DNA of 64,000 nt from Lentibacillus juripiscarius JCM 12147 (GCA_001311805.1 BBCA01000007.1:20682-84681), one strand, 5' to 3'; shown: positions 20,548-30,290, counted from the stretch's first letter. Program-made: numbers and translations. Notes: generated from the sequence alone by a model not told the origin.

Positions 20548-20565
20548 TTGTGAAATCATTCACAA
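20548..20565 (-). promoter_or_regulatory. Rex-type operator
   Basis: TTGTGAAATCATTCACAA matches the Rex consensus TTGTGAA-N4-TTCACAA exactly. It lies between the promoter and the AGGAGG of the EIIC-like gene, in the leader. Rex is the NADH-sensing repressor of fermentation and anaerobic genes in Gram-positive bacteria. Confidence 0.72.
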
Positions 20566-20609
20566 AATACATGTGTTCACCTATTTATTTCTCTATGTAT
20601 GTACCTTCC

Positions 20610-20638
20610 ATTATTGCGTGATTCTTTTCACAAATCAA
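20610..20638 (-). promoter_or_regulatory. promoter of the EIIC-like gene with a second Rex-like site
   Basis: On the minus strand TTGATT (20638-20633) and AATAAT (20615-20610) are 17 bases apart. The spacer, 20633-20616, reads TTGTGAAAAGAATCACGC, matching 11 of 14 defined Rex positions. Repressor bound here would occupy the promoter. Confidence 0.55.
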
Positions 20639-20755
20639 GCACAATTTCAATGAACAAGCAATTTTTGCCTTTTCCTGTTTTATGGGCTACAATCTAATTG
20701 AAAATGGCTATCAATTTAAAGCATATGTACTATATAAATTCAGGAGGGTGACGAT

Positions 20756-21317
20756 TTGGAGAAAATAAAGCTGCCCACAGCACTGCAGCAAACCATCCGC
20801 GATCGGCGCGCTGTCAAAAAGGGCTATAGCGATAAACCGGTTACCGAGGAAACTATAAAAAAAAACTGCTGGAAGATGCAGTCTGGGCACCCACACATGG
20901 TATTCGTCAGCCATGGCGGTTTATATTCGTTGGCCCGGAGCAAAAGGAAAGCTTTGCTGACAAAGTTGCCGCCACGTACCCAGAGGAACGGCAGGAAAAT
21001 CGCCGAGCGTATCTCCGTGAGCCAAATGCATTTCTGATTGTTGTCATGGAGGAACCCGCCAGTCAAAAGCAATGGGACGAAAACTTCGGGGCGGCCGCAT
21101 GCATGATTCAAAACTTCTGGCTGCTTGCCTGGGAACATAAACTTGGCGTCGTCTGGAAAACCAACCCCCATATTTATGATCCAAATGTTAAAGACATTCT
21201 CAACATCGGGGAAGATGAAAAAATCGTCGGTTTCCTGCACCTCGGCTACTTTGACCAGGCACCCGCCAAAAAGAACGCATACCAGCTGCAGATAAATTCA
21301 CGACATTTCATGGGTAA
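20756..21317 (+). CDS. putative NAD(P)H nitroreductase
   Basis: FMN-dependent nitroreductase-family protein of about 187 residues, most like Bacillus YfhC. RDRRAVKKGYSDKPV at the N-terminus carries the flavin-contacting arginines, followed (after correction) by DAVWAPTHGIRQPWRF, then NFGAAACMIQNFWLLAWEHKLG (shortened here to AAACMIQNFWLLAWEHKLG). TTG start at 20756, eight bases from AGGAGG. One base is lost near 20861 and another near 21272; the corrected end is at 21317. Divergent from the Rex-linked gene, so it may share the regulatory region. Confidence 0.85.
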
Positions 21318-21320
21318 CCA

Positions 21321-21470
21321 GAACAAAAGCGCAAGCGCCCGGTTAGCGACGTATGGACTGGACTGAGCCGTATGAGATAAAGGAAACACGATGAGCGTAA
21401 GCGAATCGATATTGACTTATCGTAAGGAGGTGAAGGAAGTCGCACTAGTCGCTGGGCGCTGGAGCTGGAC
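21321..21470. repeat. Bacillaceae-type dispersed repeat with GCGCCC ends
   Basis: Begins AAAGCGCAAGCGCCCGGTTA and ends GTCGCTGGGCGCTGGAGC. The two ends can pair (GCGCCC...AGCGAC with GTCGCTGGGCGC), giving a long folded element with an internal AAGGAGGTG. I recognise this type from intergenic regions of many Bacillaceae; its function is not known to me. No gene is read from it, and 21471-21612 holds nothing else that I can support. Confidence 0.7.
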
Positions 21471-21612
21471 GTGTCTAGCTCTGTAATATCAGGTATGTAA
21501 TGACCTAAATTTTATACTTTCTTATCTCATTAGAAAAACTCAGGCCTAGCCTTTTAGCGAATGCCGAGGTTTCGCTTATAAGGTCATCCATAATTTATAC
21601 GTTCTGACGTTA

Positions 21613-21647
21613 TAGAAAAGAGGCTGTTCTCACCAGGAGCAGCCTCT
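21613..21647 (-). terminator. terminator of ddl
   Basis: AGAGGCTG and CAGCCTCT form an eight-base stem, followed on the minus strand by TTTTCTAT, 14 bases past the ddl stop. Confidence 0.82.
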
Positions 21648-21660
21648 CACCATTACGTAT

Positions 21661-22761
21661 TTAGTCATCCCAAACGGCACTTTTTAATGTACTACTGCGC
21701 TGATGCCGGTCGATTGCCAACTCAATCAGTCGGTCGATTAGTTCCGGATACGTTACACCGCTAAGCTCCCACAGTTTCGGATACATGCTGATGCGTGTAA
21801 ACCCGGGCAGTGTGTTGACTTCATTCACATATACGTCTCCATCTTCTGTCAGGAAGAAGTCTACCCGGGCAAGCCCTTCACATTCAAGGATCCGAAATGC
21901 ATCTACCGCCGCCTTTCGTACTTTCTCTGTCGCTTCATCTGACAGATCAGCCGGCATTTCAAGTCTGGCACCGGATTCGTCAATATATTTGGATTCATAT
22001 GAGTAAAATTCTGTACGCGGCAATATTTCCCCTGGTAACGATGCTTGCGGGTCTTCATTGCCCAGCACCGCACATTCAATTTCTCGCCCGCTCAATGCTT
22101 CTTCAATCACCACTTTCTGATCATATTGAAATGCTTCAGAAATAGCCTTCTCAAACGCTTCCCGTATGGATACCTTGCTTACACCAACGGAAGACCCCTG
22201 GTTTGCAGGTTTAATGAACATCGGCACACCTAATTCCGCCTTGGCCTTATCGAAATCAATATGCTGCTTTTCCGCTCGTGAATAAGTGAGTCCTTTTGCA
22301 ACATTCAGCCCGGCAGCCTGGAGCAGCCGTTTGGCAATATCTTTATCCATGCAGACCGCTGACCCCAATACACCTGTACCAACAAATGGGAGATTAGCAA
22401 GGCGCATCATGCCCTGCAGACTGCCATCCTCGCCCAGTGTTCCATGAACGATCGGAAACACAGCATCAAGCTGATTCATCACACCGGCATCTGCAGCGCG
22501 AATCAGCTGATGGTCTTTCTGTCCGGGTACCATAGCAACCATCTCGTCCGATTTGTTCAGCCGGATAGATTTCGGGTCTTCGGCATTGATCAAATACGAG
22601 GACTGGTCGTTTATATGCCACTTCCCCTGCTTATCAATCCCAATCAGAACAACATCATATTTATCTTTATCAATCGCATCGACTATGTTTTTCGCCGATT
22701 GCAGTGAAACTTCATGTTCAGCAGATTTCCCGCCAAAATAATTCCAACCGTTTTTCGGCAT
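21661..22761 (-). CDS. ddl: D-alanine--D-alanine ligase
   Basis: ATP-grasp ligase that makes D-Ala-D-Ala for peptidoglycan. 366 residues. Visible: GGKSAEHEVSLQSA near the N-terminus, FPIVHGTLGEDGSLQGM, IKPANQGSSVGVSKV (ATP loop), KYIDESGARLEMPA and DVYVNEVNTLPGFT with metal ligands. The frame stays open, but residues 4-8 read NGWNY where KTVGII is expected. An extra A near 22752 and a missing T near 22738 cancel each other. AAGGGG lies upstream of the ATG. Confidence 0.94.
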   Translation of the reverse strand: MPKNGWNYFGGKSAEHEVSLQSAKNIVDAIDKDKYDVVLIGIDKQGKWHINDQSSYLINAEDPKSIRLNKSDEMVAMVPGQKDHQLIRAADAGVMNQLDAVFPIVHGTLGEDGSLQGMMRLANLPFVGTGVLGSAVCMDKDIAKRLLQAAGLNVAKGLTYSRAEKQHIDFDKAKAELGVPMFIKPANQGSSVGVSKVSIREAFEKAISEAFQYDQKVVIEEALSGREIECAVLGNEDPQASLPGEILPRTEFYSYESKYIDESGARLEMPADLSDEATEKVRKAAVDAFRILECEGLARVDFFLTEDGDVYVNEVNTLPGFTRISMYPKLWELSGVTYPELIDRLIELAIDRHQRSSTLKSAVWDD

Positions 22762-22895
22762 TCTCAGAACCCCTTTGCAAATGTATATATCTAAAATAGC
22801 ATATAAAGGCTTGTTTAATACAGGAAAAATTAATTCACGCAGCTAAAATGCCGGCTTGGCCGTGGATTCGATAAAACCTTCTATACAAAAGTATC

Positions 22896-22924
22896 TTGAC
22901 AAATGGTAAAAACACGCTTATGAT
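22896..22924 (+). promoter_or_regulatory. sigma-A promoter of the trp operon
   Basis: TTGACA (22896-22901) and TATGAT (22919-22924) with 17-base spacing, just upstream of the first T-box. Confidence 0.9.
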
Positions 22925-22939
22925 AGTTATCAAACATTT

Positions 22940-23218
22940 TTAAAAATGAAGCGTTGACGAAGAGAAGTAACCTGTTGTTATTCAGAAGAGAGCCGGTGGC
23001 TGGTGTGAACCGGTGGATAAGGCAGGCGAATGGACTTCCGAGCTTCCGGACCGAACCGATTTTTGCAGTAGGCTCCGGCGACGTGATCCCATCGTTACAC
23101 GGGTCGCATATGAAACATATCCATGTTTCGTATGGTCGGAGTGAGCTGTTATACAGCTAACAAAGGTGGCACCACGGGTTTCCTGTCCTTTTAGAAGGAT
23201 GGGGAGCCCTTTTATTTT
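22940..23218 (+). promoter_or_regulatory. T-box riboswitch 1 (tryptophan)
   Basis: Leader that senses uncharged tRNA-Trp. It has the AGAGAAGTAA start of stem I, a specifier context GAATGGACTT with TGG at 23031-23033, the conserved T-box AAAGGTGGCACCACGGG near 23163-23179, and a terminator stem (TTTCCTGTCCTT pairing with AAGGATGGGGAG) ending in TTTTATTTT. Low charging of tRNA-Trp would favour the antiterminator and allow trp expression. Confidence 0.9.
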
Positions 23219-23239
23219 CATGATCAACAACCGAATACA

Positions 23240-23556
23240 TAAAATCGCTGAGCAAGAGAAGTAAGCTTTCTTGAAGCGTTCCAGAGAGCCGGCGGCGGTG
23301 AGAAGCCGGTACGCGGATAATTGCTGAATGGACTTGCGAGAGGTTTCCTGAATGACAGTACGGAAACACGGAGATCCGCCGTTATACGGATAAGATATCG
23401 GATGAAAAGCGCACCTGGCAACATCGCTTTGCATTCCCGTATCTGAACGAGATGGAGGTATATCGTTATCTCCAAAAGAGGTGGCACCGCGGTCACAATC
23501 GTCCTCTAAAAACACATTCCCCATGTGTTTTTAGAGGATTATTGGGGCTGTTTTCT
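23240..23556 (+). promoter_or_regulatory. T-box riboswitch 2 (tryptophan), tandem
   Basis: A second complete T-box directly after the first. AGAGAAGTAAGC opens stem I, GAATGGACTT again carries TGG (23329-23331), and the T-box reads AGAGGTGGCACCGCGGT near 23478-23494. The terminator is a long stem of TCCTCTAAAAACACAT and its complement. Two in series should sharpen the response to tRNA-Trp charging; tandem tryptophan T-boxes are known from the Bacillus cereus group. Confidence 0.9.
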
Positions 23557-23608
23557 ACAAGAGTGTTGCTTTTTGAATAAGTTTTAATTAAAGCTTCGCA
23601 CAAAGAAG

Positions 23609-23802
23609 CCCGTATACACGTAGACTCCAGCGGGACAGCGAGACAGACCAAGACCCCACAGTGAGCGGTTTTTGCGAACGAGGAGGCTTGGCGCGAGCCC
23701 GCGGAAAGCGACGAGCGAAACTTCCACCGAGTAAGCTACGAGTTGCGAGGAGTGTTAGCTTCACCGAAAAAGCTTGCAACACGACGAGCACGTGTATACG
23801 GG
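23609..23802. repeat. dispersed repeat with 13-bp inverted ends
   Basis: CCCGTATACACGT at 23609-23621 and ACGTGTATACGGG at 23790-23802 are perfect inverted ends around a G+C-rich core (GACTCCAGCGGGACAGCGAG and GCGCGAGCCCGCGGAAAGCG). Cores of this type are common between genes in Bacillaceae. Here it sits between the second T-box terminator and trpE, so it is part of the trp leader transcript whenever the T-boxes allow readthrough. Confidence 0.78.
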
Positions 23803-23888
23803 TTGCGGGCCAGATAACGACAATGTTTACGAAAACAGCCTTTACTTATGTGTGAACAACCGCTTTATGTGAAAGGAGTCTTTAACTA

Positions 23889-25289
23889 ATGAAAACAAAA
23901 ACACTGCCCTTCAAGTACATCAAACAAAACGCTGACACACTGACACCCATTGGAATATACAAAAACCTTCAAGGTACGAAAAAGTTTTTACTGGAAAGTT
24001 CGTTTCAACATGCGGAAAAGGTAAGTATTCCTTTATCGGGGCTAACCCCTACCAGGAATTCGTCGGCAGCCAAGATGTAACAACCATTTTAAGCCGTGAA
24101 AAAGTAACTGTAGAAAAACGAAGCGAACCTGTTTTATCGGTCTTACAAGAAGAGTTTCCTAAATTAGACTTCGACCTCCCTTTTCCTTCTTTTGGAGGAG
24201 CTGTAGGGTATATTGGATACGATGCTATCCGTTCCTATGAAACGATTGGTGATGAGTTACCTGATGATATAGGCATGCCTGATGTTCATTTCATGCTTTA
24301 TAAAAATATCATTGTTTTTGACCATCGTGATGAATCGGTTTACCTTGTTGCAACAAACCTGGACCAACAGCCTGAACATATATTAGACGAACGGCTAGCA
24401 GATATGAAAAAGGCATTAAATTCCATTCCAACAGAAGATCCGGCAATGGACGAAAGTATTCAATTCAAGCCAGAAATGGATAAACAGCACTTTATGCGAA
24501 ATGTGGAAATAGCAAAAGAACATATTAAGCAGGGTGATATCTACCAGGTTGTTTTATCGCAGCGTATGCAAGCTTCATTAACAAGTGATCCTTTTGATTT
24601 TTATCGGAAACTGCGGAAGGAAAATCCATCCCCCTATATGTTTTATATCGACTTTGACGACTATTTACTGTTAGGTGCATCGCCGGAAAGCCTGCTTAAA
24701 ACGACGGGTCAGGACATTATCGCAAATCCGATTGCTGGTACACGCCCTCGTGGTAAAACAAAAGGTGCAGATGAAGCATTCGCCAGTGAACTTCTTGCAG
24801 ATGAAAAGGAAATTTCAGAACACCGAATGTTAGTTGATTTAAGCCGAAATGACCTTGGTCGTGTATGTGAAGTTAATAGTGTTTCAGTTCCAGCTTATAT
24901 GGAAGTAGAAAAATATCAGCACGTGATGCACATGGTGTCTGAAGTACACGGCAAATTAGATAATCAATTTTCGAGTATTGACGCGTTAATCGCCTGTTTG
25001 CCTGCTGGAACCGTTTCTGGTGCACCAAAATCGTGCCATGCAAATCATTAATGAATTAGAAGGTGTAAAGCGTGGTGCCTATGGTGGCGGTGTTGGCTAT
25101 ATCAATTTCAATTACGACTTGAACATTGCACTGACCATTCGATCGCTCGTTGTGAAGAATAATCATGCCTACTTACAAGCAGGTGCAGGTGTTGTATACG
25201 ATTCAGATCCAGAGGCGGAATACAACGAAACATTGCACAAAGCAAAATCATTAATGGAGGTGACAAATGATGATGTTACTCATCGATAA
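23889..25289 (+). CDS. trpE: anthranilate synthase component I
   Basis: Converts chorismate to anthranilate using ammonia from TrpG. About 467 residues. The feedback-inhibition motif is KFLLESSFQ near residue 35; the catalytic half has GDIYQVVLSQRM, SPYMFYIDF, GASPESLL, PIAGTRPRGKT, DLSRNDLGRVC and YQHVMHMVSEVHG. AAAGGAG lies before the ATG. Frame breaks near 24018 (A-run) and 25031. The stop at 25289 lies 23 bases inside trpG. First gene of trpEGDCFBA. Confidence 0.95.
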
Positions 25290-25869
25290 TTATGATTCAT
25301 TTACGTACAACATCTATCAGTACGTTGCAAGCAAAGGAATTGAGGTGAAAGTTATCCGAAATGACGAACTTACTATTAATCGTATTTCGGAATTAAACCC
25401 AGAGGCAATCATCCTGTCACCCGGTCCCGGAACGCCGGAGAAAGCTGGTATCTGTCCGGAGATTGTTAAGTCCTTTCACAAAACAATTCCGATTCTTGGA
25501 ATTTGCCTGGGTCACCAGATTATTGCCAGTGCATTGGGCGCCTCAATCACGGAAGCAAAGACCATTAAACATGGTAAAACATCATTGATTACACACAATG
25601 GACACGGGCTATTCAGTTACCTCCCGCAACCGCTTGACGTCATGCGGTATCACTCGCTGGTAATTGACCGGACAACACTGCCGAATGAACTAAAAGTTGT
25701 TGCTTCATCGCTTGAGGATAACGAAATAATGGCCATTAAACACCGGCAATACCCTGTCTATGGAATACAGTTTCATCCTGAGTCTATAGGCACAGCCACT
25801 GGCAGAAAAATGATTCATAACTTTTTAGAAGAAATCGGAAAGGAGTCTTATTATGAAAAGTTATCTTGA
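25267..25869 (+). CDS. trpG: anthranilate synthase component II
   Basis: Class I glutamine amidotransferase, intact, 200 residues. DNYDSFTYN at the start, catalytic Cys in LGICLGHQ and the His-Glu pair in IQFHPESIGT. It supplies ammonia to TrpE; like B. subtilis PabA it might also serve aminodeoxychorismate synthase, but its place in the trp operon speaks for tryptophan. GGAGGTG precedes a triple ATG; the first at 25267 has the best spacing. Ends 17 bases inside trpD. Confidence 0.95.
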   Translation: MMMLLIDNYDSFTYNIYQYVASKGIEVKVIRNDELTINRISELNPEAIILSPGPGTPEKAGICPEIVKSFHKTIPILGICLGHQIIASALGASITEAKTIKHGKTSLITHNGHGLFSYLPQPLDVMRYHSLVIDRTTLPNELKVVASSLEDNEIMAIKHRQYPVYGIQFHPESIGTATGRKMIHNFLEEIGKESYYEKLS

Positions 25870-26877
25870 AAAACTGATGAACCGGGAAAGCCTGACATTG
25901 GAAGAAATGAAACAAGCGGCGGCAACATCTTTTTCCGAGCAGACTACCGAAAGTGAACTCGCCTCATTCCTGACTGCTTTACGGGTCAAAGGAGAAACAC
26001 CTGAGGAAATCGCCGGCCTTGCCGAAATTATTCGTTCACAATCCGCCCAGACAACCGACATACCAATTCCGCTATGGATAATTGCGGCACAGGTGGTGAT
26101 GGTTCCCACAGTTTCAATATCAGCACAACAGCCGCATTTGTCCTGGCCGGCGCAGGAGCCACTGTCGCCAAACACGGCAACCGCAGCATCTCAAGTCGAA
26201 CGGGAAGCGCGGATGTGCTGGAGCACTTGGGCGTTTCCTTATCCTTCACTAAAGAACATGTCGAGAAGATGCTTACGGAAAACAATATTGCATTTCTGTT
26301 TGCGCCAAATGTACACCCCGCCATGAAGCGGTTTATGAGCGTCCGAAAAAACATAGGTATCCCGACCATATTCAATCTGATTGGACCTCTTACAAATCCG
26401 GTCGCCCTTGACACCCAGCTACTTGGGGTCTATCGGCGAGATATACTCCCACTGCTTGCACAAACATTGCACCAGCTGGGACGAAAGCGGGCACTTGTTA
26501 TCAATGGTGCGGGACATATGGACGAAGGTTCTCTCGCAGGTGAGAACCATATCGCGCTGCTTGAGGAAGGCAGCGTCACCTCCTTTACACTTAACCCGGA
26601 TGAAGTGAATTTACCGGTATATGACAATGATGCAATCAAAGGCGGCAATGCCAAAGACAATGCCCGCATCTTAGTGGACGTCTTGAGCGGAAAACACGGC
26701 GCCCACCGCGATACCGTCCTTTTCAATGCAGGACTTGGACTGTTCGCGAATGGCACTGCTGAATCCATTCGGGATGGCATCAGAGTAGCTGAAGAAAGCA
26801 TTGACAGCGGAGCCGCCATGGAAAAACTCGAGCGGCTGACCGATTACAGCAAAAAGGTATCAAGTGAGGTGATATAA
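25853..26877 (+). CDS. trpD: anthranilate phosphoribosyltransferase
   Basis: Joins anthranilate to PRPP. About 342 residues. NCGTGGDGSHSFNIST is the PRPP-binding loop, KHGNRSISSRTGSADVLE binds anthranilate, and FLFAPNVHPAMK and NLIGPLTNP follow. One base is lost near 26072, so the first 72 residues are in another frame. The start lies within trpG, with GGAG ten bases before. Confidence 0.95.
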
Positions 26878-26878
26878 C

Positions 26879-27679
26879 ATGACTATTTTAGACCGGATTC
26901 TCCGTGAAAAAGAAAAAGAAATTGCACTGCTGAAAGAACAGTCGTTCAATAATAGCATGAATGAATCAAAGCCTGCGGTTAAAGCGGTGCAGTCTTTCCG
27001 CAACGCAGAGCATATGAATGTCATCGCAGAAATCAAACGGTCCTCCCCCTCCAAAGGGAAAATAGCTATGATGGTTGACCCCGTGAAACAGGCGAAGTTG
27101 TATGAAGCAAGCGGAGCCGATGCCATATCTGTTCTGACAGACGAAACTTTTTTCAATGGATCGATGGATGATTTGCAGGCAGTTCAGAAGGCGGTGGATC
27201 TGCCAATTCTCTGCAAAGATTTTTTCCTGGATGAAGTTCAGATTGATCGTGCCAAGGCTGCAGGCGCATCGATTATTTTATTAATTGCTGCTGCCATGTC
27301 CGCGGCCAAATTGAAAGATCTGTATCAATATGCATCCGACCAAGGACTCGAGGTACTGTGTGAAGTGCACAACGAACGTGAGATGGAAACAGCGATCGAT
27401 ATAGGAGCGGCTATCATCGGTATCAATAACCGGGACCTGAAAACATTCAAGGTCGACCTGTCCACCACCCGGCACTTAGCAGCCATGGTGAGTGACCCAG
27501 ACACAGTCCTGATCAGCGAAAGCGGCATGCAGACTTGTGAGGACGCTTCTCAGGCGAGCAAAAATGGTGCACATGGCATCCTTGTCGGGGAGACATTAAT
27601 GCGTTCCAGTGATGTGACTGCACTGATCAGCTCACTAAAAGTTCCTTTGAAAGAAGGAGGATTCCCAAATGCTCGTTAA
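26879..27679 (+). CDS. trpC: indole-3-glycerol phosphate synthase
   Basis: Intact 266-residue TIM barrel that closes the indole ring. Family motifs: EIKRSSPSKG with the catalytic Lys and Glu, SVLTDETFFNG, LCKDFFLDEVQ, IGINNRDLKTF and SESGM. GAGGTGA lies before the ATG, one base after the trpD stop. The end overlaps trpF by 11 bases. Confidence 0.96.
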   Translation: MTILDRILREKEKEIALLKEQSFNNSMNESKPAVKAVQSFRNAEHMNVIAEIKRSSPSKGKIAMMVDPVKQAKLYEASGADAISVLTDETFFNGSMDDLQAVQKAVDLPILCKDFFLDEVQIDRAKAAGASIILLIAAAMSAAKLKDLYQYASDQGLEVLCEVHNEREMETAIDIGAAIIGINNRDLKTFKVDLSTTRHLAAMVSDPDTVLISESGMQTCEDASQASKNGAHGILVGETLMRSSDVTALISSLKVPLKEGGFPNAR

Positions 27680-28272
27680 AATTTGTGGGATTACTACCAT
27701 GGAAGGTGCACAAGTGGCCATCCAAGCGGGCACTGACTTTATCGGTTTTGTTTTTGCACCAAGCAAACGGCAGATTACACCGGAAAAAGCAGCCGGAATA
27801 AGTGCTGCCCTCCCTTCGTCCGTTAAAAAAGTTGGTGTGTTTGTAAACGAATCAACCGATACCATCGCAAAGATCGCAGGGAAAGTCGGATTAGACTACA
27901 TCCAGCTTCATGGTGATGAATCCTCCGCCTTTGCCGAACAGCTGTCCTACCCGGTCATCAAGGCCTTTCCAATGACCGGGGAAGGCACCGCGGAATTGGA
28001 GTCCTATCCATGCACGTACTGCCTGACCGACAGTTCAACCGGTCCCAATCGCGGGGGTAATGGAACTTCATTCGACTGGAATCAGCTGAGAGACACCTCC
28101 CATCGGCAGCAAATTATATTGGCTGGTGGGCTGAACCCAGCCAATGTCCAGTCAGCGATCGCCATTACGAATCCCGGCGGTGTCGATGTATCAAGTGGTG
28201 TGGAGACCGATGGCAAAAAAAGACCCAGAAAAGATACGCCAATTTATTACCAATGCAAAGATGAAAGGATGA
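27669..28272 (+). CDS. trpF: phosphoribosylanthranilate isomerase
   Basis: About 201 residues. KICGITTMEGA holds the catalytic Cys, LDYIQLHGDES the barrel strand, CLTDSSTG the catalytic Asp, and LAGGLNPANVQ and GVDVSSGVET the phosphate sites. One extra A in an A-run near 28208 moves the last 20 residues; the corrected end is at 28272. AAGGAGG lies before the ATG, inside trpC. Confidence 0.94.
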
Positions 28273-28277
28273 TTGAA

Positions 28278-29475
28278 ATGACAACCTACACATTTCCCGA
28301 TAAAAAGGAAGATATGGAAATTTTGGCGGCAGATTTGTACCGGAGTTACTGATGCCGGCACTGCTGGAATTAGAGGAATATTACGAAGCGGCAATGAAAG
28401 ACCCGGACTTCCAATCAGAATTGAACTATTATTTGGAAACCTATGTCGGACGGGAAACACCGCTCTTTCACGCAGCGAACTTGTCCAAAGATCTGGGTGG
28501 TCCTTCCATTTATCTTAAACGGGAGGATCTGAACCATACCGGCGCCCATAAAATCAACAATACCATTGGCCAAGCCTTGCTTACTTGCCGAATGGGTAAA
28601 AAGAAAGTCGTCGCCGAGACTGGTGCAGGCCAGCACGGTGTTGCGACTGCTACGGTTGTGCACTGCTCGGACTTGAGTGTATTGTGTTCATGGGGGAAGA
28701 AGATATCCGCCGGCAAAAATTGAATGTTTTCCGGATGGAATTGCTCGGTGCAGAAGTGCGTAGTGTAGAACATGGAAGCGGAACATTAAAAGATGCGGTC
28801 AACGAAGCACTGCGTTATTGGGTTAGCAATGTGACCGATACCCATTATATTATCGGTTCGGTTGTGGGACCACACCCGTTTCCGAAAATTGTGCGTGATT
28901 TTCAATCCGTAATTGGTAAGGAAACGAAGAGACAGTACCAGGAGAAAACAGGTGAACTGCCAGATGCTGTTGTCGCCTCTGTTGGCGGCGGCAGTAACGC
29001 TATGGGGATGTTCCACCCATTTATCCAGGATGAGCATGTCACGCTTTATGGCGTGGAAGCAGGTGGAAGCGGTGTCGAAACAAATCAGCATGCCGCCACC
29101 CTGACTGCCGGAAGCACAGGTGCCTGCACGGAACTATGACCCATTTGCTACAGGATGAACATGGCCAGATTGAAGAAGCCACCTCCATTTCGGCAGGTCT
29201 CGATTATCCCGGTGTCGGCCCTGAGCACAGCCACTTACACGACATAAATCGTGTCACCTATACATCGGTAACAGATCAGGAAGCAATCGACGCATTCAAA
29301 CTGCTATCACGTACAGAAGGAATTATACCGGCTTTAGAAAGCGCCCACGCAGTAGCTTATGCGGCCAAATTGGCGAAAGCAATGCTACCATCGAATCCAT
29401 GGTTATTTGCTTATCTGCCGCGGCGATAAAGACGTTGAATCAGTTCAGGATGTACTCGGGAGGGAATGCAAATGA
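28278..29475 (+). CDS. trpB: tryptophan synthase beta subunit
   Basis: PLP enzyme that joins indole and serine. About 400 residues. [15 protein letters not shown] carries the PLP lysine, [14 protein letters not shown] and [11 protein letters not shown] bind cofactor, and [13 protein letters not shown] lies near the C-terminus. Five one-base losses are inferred (near 28310, 28648, 29123, 29390 and 29415), the heaviest damage of any gene here. The stop overlaps trpA as ATGA. Confidence 0.94.
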
Positions 29476-30227
29476 GTAATAACAAACTAGCGGAAGCTTT
29501 ACAGGCAAAACGCGCAGCAGGTGAAAACATTATTGTCCCATACATTATGGCTGGCGATGGTGGATTGGATATACTTGAAGAACGACTCACCTTTTTACAG
29601 GAATGCGGGGCAGCGGCTGTCGAACTCGGCATCCCTTTTTCTGATCCTGTTGCAGATGGCCCAACCATTCAGAATGCCGGAAAACGATCCAGGGAAAATG
29701 GAACAACACTTAAAAGCGTACTGGAAAGATTAGCAAGTTTTAAAGAAAAACGGTCGATTCCTGTTATTCTGATGACCTATTTTAATCCCATTTACACGTA
29801 TGGTGTGGAGAAATTTGCGACCGACAGTGCTAACGCGGGTGTAACTGGTGTTATAATCCCTGATCTGCCCTTGGAGGAAGAGCCAGTCATCATGGATTAC
29901 TTACAGGAACATTCGATTTCATCGATCCACCTTGCTGCCATGACTAGCCCGGATGATCGGCTAGCTGAAATCGCCAGGCGAACAGAAGGATTTCTTTATG
30001 CCGTTTCGGTTAAGGGGACAACCGGCGCCAGAGCGACCCATGAAAGTACCGTTAAAGCCTATTTAGAGAACCTCAAACAAATGACAGATACACCTGTCCT
30101 CGCTGGTTTTGGTGTATCTACTCCAGAACAGGCACGTGAGCTGGCTTCCCATTGTGATGGTGTGATTATTGGAAGCAGGATTGTTGACCTGTTTCATAAG
30201 GGAGAAACAGAGGAAATAAAAACCTGA
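29472..30227 (+). CDS. trpA: tryptophan synthase alpha subunit
   Basis: Intact 251-residue TIM barrel that releases indole for TrpB. Catalytic Glu in AAAVELGIPFSDPVADGP (also the substrate loop), then YFNPIYTYG, GVIIPDLPLEE with the catalytic Asp, and GFGVSTPEQ and GVIIGSRIVD. I chose the ATG at 29472, seven bases from GGGAGGG; another ATG lies two codons earlier. Last gene of the operon. Confidence 0.95.
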   Translation: MSNNKLAEALQAKRAAGENIIVPYIMAGDGGLDILEERLTFLQECGAAAVELGIPFSDPVADGPTIQNAGKRSRENGTTLKSVLERLASFKEKRSIPVILMTYFNPIYTYGVEKFATDSANAGVTGVIIPDLPLEEEPVIMDYLQEHSISSIHLAAMTSPDDRLAEIARRTEGFLYAVSVKGTTGARATHESTVKAYLENLKQMTDTPVLAGFGVSTPEQARELASHCDGVIIGSRIVDLFHKGETEEIKT

Positions 30228-30250
30228 TTCAGGAAAGCAGATAATCATTT

Positions 30251-30290
30251 TTGTCACTTGCCGGAATACCTTTGGCAAGTGACAATATTT
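30251..30290 (+). terminator. terminator of the trp operon
   Basis: TTGTCACTTGCC and GGCAAGTGACAA form a 12-base stem with an 11-base loop, followed by TATTTCT. It may act on both strands, since the SHOCT gene ends here from the other side. Confidence 0.88.

Noticed and set aside
23225..23524. Frames of 90-180 codons across the T-box region
   Set aside because: They follow conserved RNA elements, lack protein-like composition and ribosome sites, and run antisense to the T-boxes.
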